This document shows, in pieces, positions 1 through 9,661 of a DNA stretch of 64,000 bases. The stretch comes from Oricola nitratireducens (lineage in GTDB: Bacteria; Pseudomonadota; Alphaproteobacteria; Rhizobiales; Rhizobiaceae), in contig NZ_JACZCS010000019.1 of the NCBI RefSeq assembly GCF_014904745.1, positions 1 through 64,000 on the forward strand, written 5' to 3'. Position 1 is the first letter of the stretch. Every line of letters begins with the position of its first letter. Made by a program: the position numbers and the translations under genes. Under the pieces are notes generated by a model. The model made no database searches and was not told the DNA's origin. It saw only the letters and a list, made by a program, of their open reading frames with translations.

Positions 1-216
1 CTGCCCGGCCCTTCGGGTTTCCGTCCGGCGAGCGCCCGCTTTATCGGCGCGCTTGCCCGTAGCCCCGCTACGCGCCGCGCGCGCCTTCGCGCGGATCGCC
101 GCACCGGACGAGAAACAGAATGTTTCTATCTGTCCCTGAAAGGCTCTATGTTTTGGAACTTACATATTGATGGGGTTTAATGCATCGGAGAAACAACACG
201 GGCGCCGGAGGAAGCA
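1..216. other. GC-rich leader without a gene
   Basis: No convincing reading frame. The first 120 bases are very GC-rich and full of short inverted repeats; from about 120 to 200 the sequence becomes AT-richer and probably holds the promoter of the VOC gene. I would expect glyQ, the glycyl-tRNA synthetase alpha subunit, not far upstream of the window because glyS follows, but its end is not visible here. Confidence 0.4.
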
Positions 217-591
217 ATGACACTGCATGGCATGATCCACTGGACCGAACTCAACACCCATGACGCCGACAAGGCGATGGCGTTCTACGGCCAGTCGCTC
301 GGCTGGACATTCGATTCCATGCCGATGGCCGGCGACGTTCCCTATTACATCTGCATGTCGGACGGCGAGACGGTCGGCGGCATCTTCACGCTGACCGACC
401 CGGCCTATGCGATGGTCCCCGAACACTGGTTTACCTATTTCGCGGTCGACGATGTCGACGCCCGCATAGAGAAGGCGAAGGCCGCCGGCGGCACGGTCAT
501 GCGCGAGGCGATGGATATTCCGGGGATTGGCCGCGTCGCCGTCGTGCAGTCGGCCTCGGGCTCCGTCTCCGGCTGGATCACGCCCGTTTGA
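217..591 (+). CDS. VOC family (glyoxalase/dioxygenase fold) protein
   Basis: A 124-residue protein made of two beta-alpha-beta-beta-beta modules, the size of a single VOC domain. The first module opens with MIHWTELNTHD (from residue 6) and the second with WFTYFAVDDVD (from about residue 70), the classic pair of edge strands, and AKAAGG precedes the last strands. This fold binds a metal or small hydrophobic ligand in glyoxalase I, extradiol dioxygenases and antibiotic-binding proteins; the substrate cannot be told from the sequence. A GGAGGA ribosome site (207-212) lies four bases before the ATG. It precedes lemA by about 75 bases and could be in its own transcript. Confidence 0.85.
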   Translation: MTLHGMIHWTELNTHDADKAMAFYGQSLGWTFDSMPMAGDVPYYICMSDGETVGGIFTLTDPAYAMVPEHWFTYFAVDDVDARIEKAKAAGGTVMREAMDIPGIGRVAVVQSASGSVSGWITPV

Positions 592-667
592 CCGCGTTCC
601 GCCGGACCGCTTCAAACGGTTGCAGAGTTGGGCTAACCTCCGCGCAAAGCGAATCCGGAGAGCCCGC

Positions 668-1237
668 ATGAGCAGCAGCCTGATCCTACTCCTACTCGTC
701 ATCGTCGTCGCCGTAGCGGGCTACGCCATGGTCACTTACAACGCCTTGGTGCGCGTGCGCCAGATGGTTCAGGAGGCGTGGAGCGGCATCGACGTGCAAT
801 TAAAGCGGCGCGCCGACCTGATCCCGAACCTCGTCGAAACGGTGAAGGGCTATGCCAAGCACGAATCCGAGACGCTTGAAAAGGTTACGGAAATGCGCAC
901 CCGCGCCCAGAGCGTGCCGGCCGGAGACATCGCCGGGCGCGCTGCCGCCGAGGGCATGCTGAGCCAGGCGCTTGGACGGTTGTTCGCCGTCGCCGAGGCC
1001 TATCCGGACCTGAAAGCCAACGAGAATTTCCGCGACCTCCAGCAATCGCTCGACAAGCTGGAAGCGGAAATCCAGATGGCGCGGCGCTATTACAACGGGT
1101 CGGCGCGCGAACTGAACGTCAAGGTGGAGAGCTTCCCCTCCAACCTGATCGCCAATACGTTCAATTTCACCAAGGCCGACTATTTCGAACTGGAAAACGC
1201 CGCCGACCGCGAGTTGCCCGACGTGAAATTCACCTGA
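668..1237 (+). CDS. LemA family membrane-anchored protein
   Basis: A 189-residue LemA protein. I chose the ATG at 668 rather than upstream starts because the protein then begins with one strong N-terminal membrane helix (residues 4-21), as LemA proteins do. After it comes the conserved [20 protein letters not shown] block and further long helices, ending in PDVKF. LemA proteins stay anchored in the inner membrane with a helical bundle outside; their biochemical role is unknown. The DUF2207 gene begins 17 bases downstream, and LemA genes commonly sit next to TPM or DUF2207 membrane genes, so the two probably act together. Confidence 0.9.
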   Translation: MSSSLILLLLVIVVAVAGYAMVTYNALVRVRQMVQEAWSGIDVQLKRRADLIPNLVETVKGYAKHESETLEKVTEMRTRAQSVPAGDIAGRAAAEGMLSQALGRLFAVAEAYPDLKANENFRDLQQSLDKLEAEIQMARRYYNGSARELNVKVESFPSNLIANTFNFTKADYFELENAADRELPDVKFT

Positions 1238-1254
1238 CCGCCAGGGGCATCCCG

Positions 1255-3183
1255 ATGTTTCGAAGCGTCCTCGCGCTCCTGATCCTGCTCGCCTCGGCCA
1301 CGGTTTCGCTGGCGGCCGAGGAAATCCTGCTGTTCAGGAGCGATGTCGCAGTGCAGCAGAACGGCGACTTCGTGGTCACAGAGACGATCCGCGTCAACGC
1401 GGAAGCCCAAAATATCAGGCGCGGCATCTACCGGGACTTTCCGGTCACCTTCGAGGACGCCGACGGCCATATCGGCCGCAATGGCTTCGACCTGATTTCG
1501 GCCAGGCGCGACGGCCAACCCGAGACCAGCCGCGTCGTTGAAGGCGGGCGCTTCGTGCGGGTCTATCTCGGCAAGGAGGACGTCTTCCTGCAGCCCGGCG
1601 TCTATACCTACGAACTGACCTACCGCACCGACCGGCAGATCCGCTTCTTCGACGACCACGACGAGGTCTACTGGAACGCCACGGGGACGGAATGGGCGTT
1701 TCCGATCCGCAAGGCCGTTGCCGTCATCCATCTGCCCGACGGCGCGGCGGCGCAAAAGACCGCCGCCTATACCGGCGCCTACGGCTCGACGGCGCAGAAT
1801 GCCGAGGCGGTGCTGTCCGATGGCGGCAAAGTCGTCACCTTCGAGACAACGCGGGCGCTCAGGCCGCGCGAGGGCCTGACGGTCGTCGTCGCCTTCGCCA
1901 AGGGTATCATCGCCGCGCCCGACGACAGCCAGCGTCTCGCCTGGTATCTGCGCGACAATATCGCCACGGTAATCTCGGTCGGCGGGCTGATCCTCGTCGC
2001 ACTCTATTATCTTTGGGCCTGGCTCAGGGTCGGGCGCGATCCGGCCGGCGGTATCGTCGTGCCGCGCTGGGATCTGCCCGAGGGCATATCGCCGGCGCTG
2101 ACCCATTACATCTGGAACAGGGGGCTGACGAAGGGCGGTTTTCCCGCGATCTCGGCCGCCGCCATCAACCTCGCCGTCAAGGGCTATCTCGTGCTGGACG
2201 ATATCGGCGACACGATCACGCTCGAACGCACCAGCAAATCCACGGCCGGGGTGAAATTCCCCGTCGGCGAGGCAGCGCTTCTGGCGAAACTGGACGGCTA
2301 CGGCGGCAGCCTGACGGTCTCAAAGGCGAACGGCACCAAGGTGCAGTCGCTGGCGACGAAATTCCGGTCCGCCATGACGCGCGAGCACGGCGCGTCGTTC
2401 TACAAGCACAATGTCGGCTGGGTCGTGCTCGGCGTCCTTCTGTCGGTCGCGACGATCGTCGCCACCCTGGCTTTCGGCCGTCTCAGCGACAACACCATCG
2501 GCATCGTCGTCATGACCGGCTTTCTCGGTGTCTTCGTGACCGCCTTCCTGGTCGTCATCGCGCGGAGCGCGGCGCGCAGCATGGCGGGCAAGATACAGCT
2601 TGCGGTGTTCCTGCTGGGTGGAGCCGTGTTCCTCCTGAATTCCGGCCTTTTGACCGCATCCAACGTCTTCGACCTCCTCGACCAGCCGCTGGTCATCGGC
2701 GCGCTGGCGGCGATCGCGATGATCAACGTGCTCTCGTTCTTCCTGATGGGCGCGCCGACGCCCTTGGGACGCAAGCGCACCGACGAGATCGAGGGGCTGA
2801 AGCGCTACCTCACCGTCGCCGAGGAAGACCGCATGAACATGGCCGGCGCGCCGGAGATGTCGCCGCAGCACTACGAGACGCTGTTGCCCTATGCGGTGGC
2901 GCTCGGCGTCGAGAAACCCTGGTCGAAATCGTTCCAGGCCTGGCTCGCTACGGCAGTGGCGGCGGGCGTCGCGGCGGCGACCGCCTATCACGGCCCCGGC
3001 TGGTACCGCGGCGGCTCGTCGTTCGACACCGGCCGCATCGGCGACACGATGGGCAATCTCGCGGGTTCCATGGCGAACAGCTTCACCGCCTCGCTGCCGA
3101 CGCCGAAATCCTCCTCGTCCGGCTTTTCCGGCGGCGGCTCGTCCGGCGGTGGCGGTGGCGGCGGTGGCGGCGGCGGCTGGTAG
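1255..3183 (+). CDS. DUF2207 membrane protein with glycine-rich tail
   Basis: A 642-residue membrane protein. It starts with a signal peptide (residues 1-20, cleavage after SLA), followed by the extracytoplasmic DUF2207 beta domain of about 200 residues, a membrane helix near residues 235-255, a cytoplasmic stretch, and a cluster of hydrophobic helices between about 385 and 500. A further short helix near 570 is followed by a tail that ends in a run of glycines and a final tryptophan; the same low-complexity GS/G tail is common in TPM and DUF2207 proteins. It follows lemA by 17 bases and most likely forms a unit with it. Function unknown; an envelope role is inferred from topology only. Confidence 0.88.
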   Translation: MFRSVLALLILLASATVSLAAEEILLFRSDVAVQQNGDFVVTETIRVNAEAQNIRRGIYRDFPVTFEDADGHIGRNGFDLISARRDGQPETSRVVEGGRFVRVYLGKEDVFLQPGVYTYELTYRTDRQIRFFDDHDEVYWNATGTEWAFPIRKAVAVIHLPDGAAAQKTAAYTGAYGSTAQNAEAVLSDGGKVVTFETTRALRPREGLTVVVAFAKGIIAAPDDSQRLAWYLRDNIATVISVGGLILVALYYLWAWLRVGRDPAGGIVVPRWDLPEGISPALTHYIWNRGLTKGGFPAISAAAINLAVKGYLVLDDIGDTITLERTSKSTAGVKFPVGEAALLAKLDGYGGSLTVSKANGTKVQSLATKFRSAMTREHGASFYKHNVGWVVLGVLLSVATIVATLAFGRLSDNTIGIVVMTGFLGVFVTAFLVVIARSAARSMAGKIQLAVFLLGGAVFLLNSGLLTASNVFDLLDQPLVIGALAAIAMINVLSFFLMGAPTPLGRKRTDEIEGLKRYLTVAEEDRMNMAGAPEMSPQHYETLLPYAVALGVEKPWSKSFQAWLATAVAAGVAAATAYHGPGWYRGGSSFDTGRIGDTMGNLAGSMANSFTASLPTPKSSSSGFSGGGSSGGGGGGGGGGGW

Positions 3184-3277
3184 GCCGCTTTCCCACCTGA
3201 TCGCGTGACATCGCCGCGCGGGCTTGCTATTCGCCCCGCGACACAAACATTCCCTCCGCACCCCACCGGACCCATCC

Positions 3278-5587
3278 ATGCCAGACCTGTTGCTCGAACT
3301 CTTTTGCGAAGAAATCCCCGCCCGCATGCAGCGCAAGGCGGCCGGCGACCTGAAAAAGGCCGTCACGGACGCGCTGGTCGACAACGGGCTGACCTATGAG
3401 GGCGCGCGCGAATACTGGACGCCGCGCCGGCTGACGCTGGATGTGCGCGGCGTGACCGCGCGCTCGGCCGACACGTCGGAAGAACGCAAGGGCCCGCGCA
3501 CCGACGCGCCGGAAAAGGCGGTTCAAGGCTTCCTGCGCGGCACCGGGCTTGCCTCCGTCGACGAGGCGGAGGTGCGCAGCGATCCGAAGAAGGGCGATTT
3601 CTACGTCGCCGTCATCAAGCGCGAAGGCCGCGCGGCCGAAGAGATCATCGCCGACGCCCTGCCCGGCATCATCCGCTCCTTCCCGTGGCCGAAATCGATG
3701 CGCTGGGGCAAGGCGTCCAGAGAGCCCGGCTCGCTGCGCTGGGTGCGCCCTCTGCAATCCATCTTGTGCACCTTCGGCCCGGAGACCGAGGAGCCGACGG
3801 TGATCGGCTTCGAGGTCGACGGGATCACGGCCGGCAACGTCACGCGCGGCCACCGCTTCCATGCGCCGGAGCCGATCACGGTGCGCCGTTTCGAGGATTA
3901 TGCCGCGAAGCTGGAAAAGGCCTTCGTCGTGCTCGACGCGGAACGCCGCAAGGACATCATCGCCCATGACGCGCGCAACCTCGCCTTCGCGCACGGGATC
4001 GAACTGGTCGAGGACGAAGGGCTTCTGGAAGAGGTCTCGGGCCTCGTCGAATGGCCGGTCGTGCTGATGGGCGAATTCGAGGAGGCCTATCTGGAAATCC
4101 CGGACGAGGTCGTCCGCCTGACGATCAAGACCAACCAGAAATGCTTCGTTACCCGCGACCCGAACACTCACCAGCTGACCAACCGCTTCATCCTGATCGC
4201 CAACATCGCCGCCAGCGACGGCGGCAAGGAAATCGTACACGGCAACGGCAAGGTGGTGCGCGCGCGGCTGTCCGACGCGCTGCATTTCTGGAAGACCGAC
4301 CAGGCCGACCTGCCCGACCTCGACGACCTGAAGGCATCCGCCGAAAAATTCGGCCTCGACCTGACAAAGCCGCTCGACCAGCGCATGGCCAAGCTCGACC
4401 GGCTCGGCGTCACCTTCCACGCCAAGCTCGGTACGCAGGGCGAGCGCGTCGCGCGGATCGCCAGGTTGGCCGAGGAACTGGCGCCCAAGGTCGGCGCGGA
4501 AGCGCATGACGCGAAACGCGCAGCCATGCTCGCCAAGGCGGACCTGACGACCGAGGTGGTCGGCGAGTTCCCCGAGGTACAGGGCGCGATGGGCCGCATC
4601 TATGCGGAACTGCAGGGCGAGGACGTCGCCGTCGCCAAGGCGATCGAGGACCACTACAAGCCGCTCGGCCCGACCGACGCCGTGCCGAGCGACCCGGTGG
4701 CGATCGCCGTCGCGCTGGCCGACAAGCTCGACACGCTGACCGGTTTCTGGGCGATCGAGGAGAAGCCGACCGGCTCGAAGGACCCCTACGCGCTGCGGCG
4801 CGCGGCGCTGGGCGTGATCCGGATTTTGCTGGAGAATGGGATCAGGCTAAAGATAAGATGGTCGACAGCCTTGTCGGCGGCTTCGCTATTTGCCCATTTT
4901 CAGGTCGAGGGTGCAACTCCGCTAGTTGAAGCAACACGTCTCCTCGCTTCGAAAAACCTTATACCCCCCGATGACACCCGCGAGGTCTTGGAGCGCTTGC
5001 TCGGGGAAAGCGCCACAGAAGCCTTGGTACAAACTGGAGGAGAGATGGGTTGGGCGATTGCAAACGACCTCCTCTCCTTCTTCCACGACCGTCTCAAGGT
5101 CTATCTGCGCGATTCCGGCGCGCGGCACGATCTGATCGATGCCGTTCTGGCGCCCGACGACGACGACCTGCTGGTCGTGGTCCAGCGCGTCGAGGCGCTT
5201 GGCGCGATGCTCGACACGGATGCCGGCGCGAACCTGTTTGCCGGCACGAAACGCGCGCTCAACATTCTCGCGGCGGAAGAGAAGAAAGACGGCGAAGGCG
5301 CCTTTGACGGCGCGCCGGACCGTTCGCTGATGTCGGACCTCGCCGAACGCGAACTCGCCAATGTGCTCGAAGCGGTCACCGGCCATGTCGACGCGCATAT
5401 CGCGAAGGAAGAATACCAGGCGGCGTTTGCGGCATTGGCCGAATTGCGGCCGGCGGTCGACGCGTTCTTCGACGGCGTGATGGTCAATGCCGACGACGCG
5501 GCGGTGCGGACCAACCGCCTCCGCCTGCTGTCGTCGCTGCGCGCCACCACACGCAAGCTGGCGGATTTCTCGAAGATCGCGGGGTGA
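3278..5587 (+). CDS. glyS: Glycine--tRNA ligase beta subunit
   Basis: Beta subunit of the alpha2-beta2 bacterial glycyl-tRNA synthetase, which charges tRNA-Gly in the cytoplasm. The start at 3278 gives the canonical opening [17 protein letters not shown]; upstream codons in the same frame have no family match. The HD-like region is seen around residues 405-445 ([20 protein letters not shown]), and the C-terminal anticodon-binding domain ends with [18 protein letters not shown]. The protein is 769 residues long. Residues about 521-599 (4841-5075) are odd: base composition falls to roughly 53-60 percent GC by hand count against about 70 percent on both sides, and this stretch replaces what I recall as a short linker in relatives. 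The frame is open throughout, so the gene looks functional. Confidence 0.95.
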   Translation: MPDLLLELFCEEIPARMQRKAAGDLKKAVTDALVDNGLTYEGAREYWTPRRLTLDVRGVTARSADTSEERKGPRTDAPEKAVQGFLRGTGLASVDEAEVRSDPKKGDFYVAVIKREGRAAEEIIADALPGIIRSFPWPKSMRWGKASREPGSLRWVRPLQSILCTFGPETEEPTVIGFEVDGITAGNVTRGHRFHAPEPITVRRFEDYAAKLEKAFVVLDAERRKDIIAHDARNLAFAHGIELVEDEGLLEEVSGLVEWPVVLMGEFEEAYLEIPDEVVRLTIKTNQKCFVTRDPNTHQLTNRFILIANIAASDGGKEIVHGNGKVVRARLSDALHFWKTDQADLPDLDDLKASAEKFGLDLTKPLDQRMAKLDRLGVTFHAKLGTQGERVARIARLAEELAPKVGAEAHDAKRAAMLAKADLTTEVVGEFPEVQGAMGRIYAELQGEDVAVAKAIEDHYKPLGPTDAVPSDPVAIAVALADKLDTLTGFWAIEEKPTGSKDPYALRRAALGVIRILLENGIRLKIRWSTALSAASLFAHFQVEGATPLVEATRLLASKNLIPPDDTREVLERLLGESATEALVQTGGEMGWAIANDLLSFFHDRLKVYLRDSGARHDLIDAVLAPDDDDLLVVVQRVEALGAMLDTDAGANLFAGTKRALNILAAEEKKDGEGAFDGAPDRSLMSDLAERELANVLEAVTGHVDAHIAKEEYQAAFAALAELRPAVDAFFDGVMVNADDAAVRTNRLRLLSSLRATTRKLADFSKIAG

Positions 5588-5588
5588 C

Positions 5589-5621
5589 GAACACCCGAAG
5601 CGACAGCGAAGGGCCGGTCGA
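5589..5621. repeat. Dispersed repeat, copy 1
   Basis: Reads CGAACACCCGAAGCGACAGC then GAAGGGCCGGTCG. It begins just after the glyS stop and resembles the copy at 6027-6064 (CGAACGCCCGGAGCGAAAGC then GAAGGGCGGGTGGTCG). The central AGCGA-AGCGAAGG core is the shared part. Intergenic families of this style are common in Rhizobiales; the function is unknown. Confidence 0.55.
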
Positions 5622-5657
5622 ACCGTAAAAGCGACTGCGCAGATGGAAACATCGCGT

Positions 5658-5797
5658 ACCCCCACCCTTCATCCCTCCCCACAAGGGGGAGGGAGGGCAC
5701 CGGCATAACGCCTGTGCTTTCTTCGATGGTGAAGGTGGAAGCGCGATGCTGACGTCTTCCCTTCCCCTTGCCGGGAGGGATAAAGGGTGGGGGTCGT
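5658..5797. repeat. Long imperfect inverted repeat
   Basis: The arm at 5658-5681 (TACCCCCACCCTTCATCCCT then CCCC) is the reverse complement, with few mismatches, of the arm at 5774-5797 (GGGAGGGATAAAGGGTGGGG then GTCG). About 92 bases lie between, themselves containing CTCCCCACAAGGGGGAG, a second hairpin at 5675-5691. It looks like a palindromic intergenic element rather than a terminator, since no T-tract follows. Confidence 0.55.
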
Positions 5798-6026
5798 CGC
5801 GAAGCGACAACCAAACAACCCTTTGAAAAGCCGCATCTCTCGCTGGCTCCAGTGAAAATCCCGACCTCCGGTTTATCCACCCACCCCAGGTCTCCCCTAT
5901 CCTGACTCTGCCCTCTCATCGGAAGCCGGGTCTAGAACCGACAGCCTGGGAGAGGGACGGTGCTCAGCGGGGTGAGGAGTGCTCGACCGCAGGTCGACCG
6001 ATCGACACCGATGTGTCGATTGGAAC

Positions 6027-6064
6027 GACGAACGCCCGGAGCGAAAGCGAAGGGCGGGTGGTCG
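6027..6064. repeat. Dispersed repeat, copy 2
   Basis: Second copy of the repeat seen at 5589-5621, slightly longer and with the same AGCGAAAGCGAAGG core. It is followed at once by the dyad CAGGTGA-C-TCACCTG (6068-6082). Confidence 0.5.
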
Positions 6065-6419
6065 GGTCAGGTGACTCACCTGGGTGGTGAACCCCCACGT
6101 TGAGGCGGCATGATGATTGGCGGCGTGCGGTTGAACCGCGCAACCGTCCTCTCTTCGGTCCGTGCCAACGGAGCCGAAGACGGCGGGGAATGAACGAACC
6201 CCGGGCGGGGGGACGCCGACAAGCCTGAAGCCGCAAGAACGCCGGCGGGCGGTCGAAGGACCGCAACTACAAAATAAGACAGAGCGATCCTGCGACCGCC
6301 CGTCTTCCTGTTCCTTGACAAAGCCAGACCGGAAACGGGGCGTGGCAACGCTGTTGTGCGCCCACAGCGGCCCGCCAGCGAAAAACCGGAGGCGATGAGC
6401 ATAAGGGCGGGACAAACAA

Positions 6420-6446
6420 AAACGCCCGCGGCTGGCGCGGGCGTTT
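6420..6446 (-). terminator. Rho-independent terminator
   Basis: The arms AAACGCCCGCG (6420-6430) and CGCGGGCGTTT (6436-6446) pair perfectly around a five-base loop, and on the minus strand the stem is followed by a T-rich run (TTTTTGTTTGT). It sits 24 bases past the stop of the minus-strand secreted protein gene and should end that transcript. Confidence 0.85.
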
Positions 6447-6469
6447 CGATGGTCTGCGAAAGGCGGCTG

Positions 6470-6886
6470 TTAGCCGTTGATGTCCACGTCCTTGAGGACC
6501 TGGTCCTCGATCTGGCGGTCGATGATCATGTTCTCGATCTTGCCCGGGCCGGAATTCATCAGATCCTCGACCTTTTTCTGGGCGCGCTCGTCGAGCGACA
6601 TCGGCGCGGCCTGCTGCTTGTTGCCGGTGCTGCTGGTCTGGCCGGAGGTCTGCGTGGCGGGAGCGCCGGACACGCCGTCGGCCTGGCCGCCGCGGATGAC
6701 CCCGAGGCCGGCGCCAGCGCCACCCGGCGCGGTGTAGACCTGCGGCAGGGTCGACGGATCGTATTCGATATAGACGACCGACGGAAACGCCCTGTCCGTG
6801 ACAATCGAGTAGTCGGCAGCAGCCGGCGCGGCGCCAAGGATGCCAAAGGCAAGCGCGGCCAGCGTTGTTTTTGCGAATTTGTTCAT
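6470..6886 (-). CDS. Small secreted protein, uncharacterised
   Basis: A 138-residue protein with a clear signal peptide (residues 1-24, MNKFAKTTLAALAFGILGAA then PAAA). The mature part has a beta-like stretch (PSVVYIEYDPS), a Gly/Ala/Gln/Thr-rich linker, and a charged helical end with MSLDERAQKKVEDLMNS and QIEDQVLKDV. I do not recognise a family. It is a single-gene transcript: divergent from the Sua5 gene and closed by the terminator at 6420-6446. A periplasmic location is inferred from the signal peptide. Confidence 0.75.
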   Translation of the reverse strand: MNKFAKTTLAALAFGILGAAPAAADYSIVTDRAFPSVVYIEYDPSTLPQVYTAPGGAGAGLGVIRGGQADGVSGAPATQTSGQTSSTGNKQQAAPMSLDERAQKKVEDLMNSGPGKIENMIIDRQIEDQVLKDVDING

Positions 6887-7024
6887 GGGTCATTCCCCGT
6901 ATCTTCATCACCCGAAGCAGACACTAGCAAAAGCGTCTTGAAGCCACGTTCTGGATTTCGTTCAAATTTTACCGGTTTTGCGAGGCCGTTGCGCGGGCGT
7001 TTTTCCCCGTGTAGCAGTCACGGC

Positions 7025-8017
7025 ATGGAAGCCGTCTCACCCGCACGAAAATGCCGGATCCTGCCCGCCGGGCCGGACGCGCTTGCGGCCGCGCGTTCGG
7101 CGCTACTCGCCGGCGAAGCGGTCGCGATCCCGACCGAGACGGTCTACGGGCTTGCCGCCGACGCCACCAATGGCGAGGCGGTCGCGCGGATTTTCGAGTC
7201 GAAACAACGCCCTTCCTTCAATCCGTTGATCTGTCACGTTACCGGCATCGACATGGCGGAGCGCTTCGCGCGGTTCGACCCGCTGTCGCGCAAGCTGGCC
7301 GAGCATTTCTGGCCGGGGGCGCTGACGCTGGTGCTGCCGCTTCGCGAAGGCCACGCCATCCATCCGCTGGTGACGGCGGGGCTCGACACCGTCGCGGTGC
7401 GCGCGCCGCAGGGCTTCGGCGCGGAGCTGATCGCCGCCATCGGCCGGCCGCTCGCCGCGCCGAGCGCCAACCGGTCCGGCAGGATCAGCCCGACGACAGC
7501 GCAGGCTGTCGCCGACAGCCTCGGCGATGCGATTTCGCTGGTGATCGACGGCGGACCGACCACGGTCGGCGTGGAATCGACCATCGTGAAAGTCGAGGAC
7601 GGCGTTATTCATCTGCTGCGGCCGGGCGGCGTCGCCGCCGAGGACATCGAGGCCGTCGCGGGAAAGACGCTGCAGCGCGCGCAGGCCGGTTCCGCGATCC
7701 AGGCGCCCGGCATGCTCGCCTCGCATTACGCGCCGAACGCGCGCATGCGGCTGAACGCGAAAGATATCGAACCGGGCGAGGCGCTGCTCGGCTTCGGGCC
7801 GCAGCGCATCGCGGGCGCGGAGAAAGCCAGGGCCGTGCTCGTGCTTTCCGCGACGGGCGACCTCGTCGAGGCGGCGGCCAACCTGTTCGATTACATGGGC
7901 CGGCTCGACGCATCGGGCGCGGCCTGCATCGCCGTCGAGCCGATCCCGGAGCACGGGCTCGGCGAGGCGATCAACGACCGGCTGCGCCGCGCGGCGGCAC
8001 CACGGGGGCAAGAATGA
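7025..8017 (+). CDS. L-threonylcarbamoyladenylate synthase (Sua5/YwlC type)
   Basis: Makes threonylcarbamoyl-AMP from threonine, bicarbonate and ATP, the first step of the t6A modification at position 37 of ANN-decoding tRNAs. The ATG at 7025 gives 330 residues, the long Sua5 form: an N-terminal YrdC domain (about 12-200) with PTETVYGLAADA and KQRPSFNPLICHV, and the conserved APSANRSGRISPT, followed by a linker ending GMLASHYAP and the C-terminal Sua5 domain. Its stop overlaps the next start by four bases (ATGA), so it is co-transcribed with the FAD oxidase gene. Confidence 0.93.
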   Translation: MEAVSPARKCRILPAGPDALAAARSALLAGEAVAIPTETVYGLAADATNGEAVARIFESKQRPSFNPLICHVTGIDMAERFARFDPLSRKLAEHFWPGALTLVLPLREGHAIHPLVTAGLDTVAVRAPQGFGAELIAAIGRPLAAPSANRSGRISPTTAQAVADSLGDAISLVIDGGPTTVGVESTIVKVEDGVIHLLRPGGVAAEDIEAVAGKTLQRAQAGSAIQAPGMLASHYAPNARMRLNAKDIEPGEALLGFGPQRIAGAEKARAVLVLSATGDLVEAAANLFDYMGRLDASGAACIAVEPIPEHGLGEAINDRLRRAAAPRGQE

Positions 8018-9435
8018 AGAAGGCCGATCTTCTCGCGCAATTCTCGTCGATTGTCGGCGAGGCGAATGTCGTCACCGGGGAAATCGACACAGCGCCCTAT
8101 CTAAAGGAGTGGCGCGGACGCTGGACCGGACGGACCGCCGCGGTACTGAAGCCGGGATCGACGGCGGAGGTCGCGGCGATCCTGAAACTCGCCAGCGAAA
8201 CGAAGACACCGATCGTGCCGCAAGGCGGCAATACCGGGCTCGTCGGCGGGCAGATCCCGGACATGAGCGGAAGAGAGTTCATTCTGTCGACGTCGCGGCT
8301 GAACCGCATCCGCGAAATCGATCCGCACGGCAACACGATCACGGCGGAAGCCGGCGTCGTGCTGCAGGCGGTGCAGGAAGCCGCCGACACGCATGACCGG
8401 CTGTTCCCGCTGTCGCTCGGTTCGCAAGGCTCCTGCCAGATCGGCGGCAATCTTTCGACCAATGCCGGCGGCACCGGCGCGCTCGCCCATGGCGTCGCGC
8501 GCGATCTCTGCCTCGGGCTGGAGGTCGTGCTGCCGACGGGCGAAGTGCTCGACGATCTCAACAAGCTGAAGAAGGACAATACCGGCTACAATCTGCGCAA
8601 CCTGTTCATCGGCGCGGAAGGCACGCTCGGCGTCATCACGGCAGCGGTGCTGAAACTGTTGCCGAAACCGGCGGGACGGGCCACCGCCTTCGTCGCCCTG
8701 CCCTCGCCCGCAGAAGCGCTGGCGCTGTTCTCGCAAGCGCGGTCCGCCGCCGGCAACGGGCTGACGGCGTTCGAACTGATGGCGCGCATCGGCATCGAGT
8801 TCACGACCCGCCACGTGCCCGGCGTGCGCGACCCGCTGGCGCATCATCATCCCTGGTACGTGCTGATGGAAATATCGTCGGGCCGATCCGACGAGGACGC
8901 CCGCGCGACGCTGGAGGCCGTACTCGCGCACGGGCTGGAGCACGGGCTCGTTCTCGACGCGGCGCTGGCGGAAAGCTTTCAGCAGCGCGCCGATTTCTGG
9001 CGGCTGCGCGAAGGCATGTCGGAAAGTCAGATCCCGGAGGGCGGCTCGCTCAAGCACGACATCTCGGTTCCCGTCGACGCGGTGCCGGCCTTCCTCGCCG
9101 AGGCCGACCGGGCCGTTCTGGCGATAGAGCCCGGCTCGCGCATCTGCGCCTTCGGCCATCTCGGCGACGGCAATATCCATTACAACATCTCCCAGCCCGT
9201 CGGAGCGGACAAGAAAGTCTTCCTCGCGCTGACCGAGGTGATTACACCGGCGGTGCACGCGATCGTGCGTAGTCATGGCGGCTCGATCTCGGCCGAACAC
9301 GGCATCGGACAGATGAAACGCGACGAGCTGGCGGAGGTGAAATCGCCCGTCGCGCTCGATCTCATGCATCGCGTCAAGCACGCCTTCGATCCCGCCGGAA
9401 TCATGAATCCGGGAAAGGTTCTGCGGCTTCGCTGA
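8014..9435 (+). CDS. FAD-linked oxidase, D-2-hydroxyglutarate dehydrogenase/GlcD-like
   Basis: A 473-residue flavoenzyme of the VAO/PCMH superfamily that oxidises a D-2-hydroxy acid. The N-terminal FAD-binding domain carries VPQGGNTGLVGGQIPD (about residues 69-84) and the glycine-rich SQGSCQIGGNLSTNAGG (about 137-153); the C-terminal FAD-oxidase domain carries HLGDGNIHYN and the metal-binding SAEHGIGQMKRDE, and ends in DPAGIMNPGKVL. These motifs fit D-2-hydroxyglutarate dehydrogenase and D-lactate dehydrogenases equally; the true substrate cannot be read from sequence. It overlaps the Sua5 gene by four bases. Confidence 0.9.
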   Translation: MKKADLLAQFSSIVGEANVVTGEIDTAPYLKEWRGRWTGRTAAVLKPGSTAEVAAILKLASETKTPIVPQGGNTGLVGGQIPDMSGREFILSTSRLNRIREIDPHGNTITAEAGVVLQAVQEAADTHDRLFPLSLGSQGSCQIGGNLSTNAGGTGALAHGVARDLCLGLEVVLPTGEVLDDLNKLKKDNTGYNLRNLFIGAEGTLGVITAAVLKLLPKPAGRATAFVALPSPAEALALFSQARSAAGNGLTAFELMARIGIEFTTRHVPGVRDPLAHHHPWYVLMEISSGRSDEDARATLEAVLAHGLEHGLVLDAALAESFQQRADFWRLREGMSESQIPEGGSLKHDISVPVDAVPAFLAEADRAVLAIEPGSRICAFGHLGDGNIHYNISQPVGADKKVFLALTEVITPAVHAIVRSHGGSISAEHGIGQMKRDELAEVKSPVALDLMHRVKHAFDPAGIMNPGKVLRLR

Positions 9436-9463
9436 CCCGTATCGGGACTTTGAAACGCATTTG

Positions 9464-9483
9464 AAATTGCTTGATTGCAATTT
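9464..9483. repeat. Perfect 7-bp stem after the FAD oxidase gene
   Basis: AAATTGC (9464-9470) and GCAATTT (9477-9483) pair around TTGATT, 28 bases past the FAD oxidase stop. There is no immediate T-run, though a T-tract occurs at 9508-9513. It may be a weak terminator. Confidence 0.4.
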
Positions 9484-9661
9484 GCTAACCATCGAAAAGA
9501 TCAGCCTTTTTTAACGCTGTTTCTTAGGCCGAAGTCAGTGCACACCGTCTATGGTGACATCCATGCCGGCACCAAAACACACAAACAGCCGGCATACAGG
9601 GACGAGAGGCATAGAGGCGATAACGCCCGGCTCTCAGGGATGAACAGACGAGGCGTCAAAC

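Larger units (their letters stand above)
5588..6469. other. Gene-free repeat mosaic
   Basis: An 880-base stretch between glyS and a minus-strand gene. No reading frame here looks coding. It holds two diverged copies of a 33-40 base repeat (5589-5621 and 6027-6064), a long imperfect inverted repeat (5658-5681 with 5774-5797), a perfect 7+1+7 dyad (6068-6082), the hairpin at 6127-6139 and the hairpin GCGGTC-GAAG-GACCGC at 6249-6264. The segment from about 6080 to 6280 contains several of these hairpins in a row and could be a structured RNA, but I do not recognise a family. The terminator of the next gene closes the region. Confidence 0.6.

Noticed and set aside
1692-3200. 502-codon plus-strand frame overlapping the DUF2207 gene
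   Set aside because: Arg/Gly-rich shifted-frame translation of the DUF2207 gene; no domain features.
6080-6280. RNase P RNA, tmRNA or SRP RNA
   Set aside because: I looked for the RNase P core (GAGGAAAGTCCGGGC-like), an alphaproteobacterial tmRNA tag (ANDN...) and the SRP loop (GGAAGGAAGCAG-like) on both strands and found none. The hairpins remain unexplained.
7051-8013. Upstream extension of the FAD oxidase frame by 321 codons
   Set aside because: It is the shifted-frame translation of the Sua5 gene. The real start is the ATG at 8014 with an ATGA overlap.
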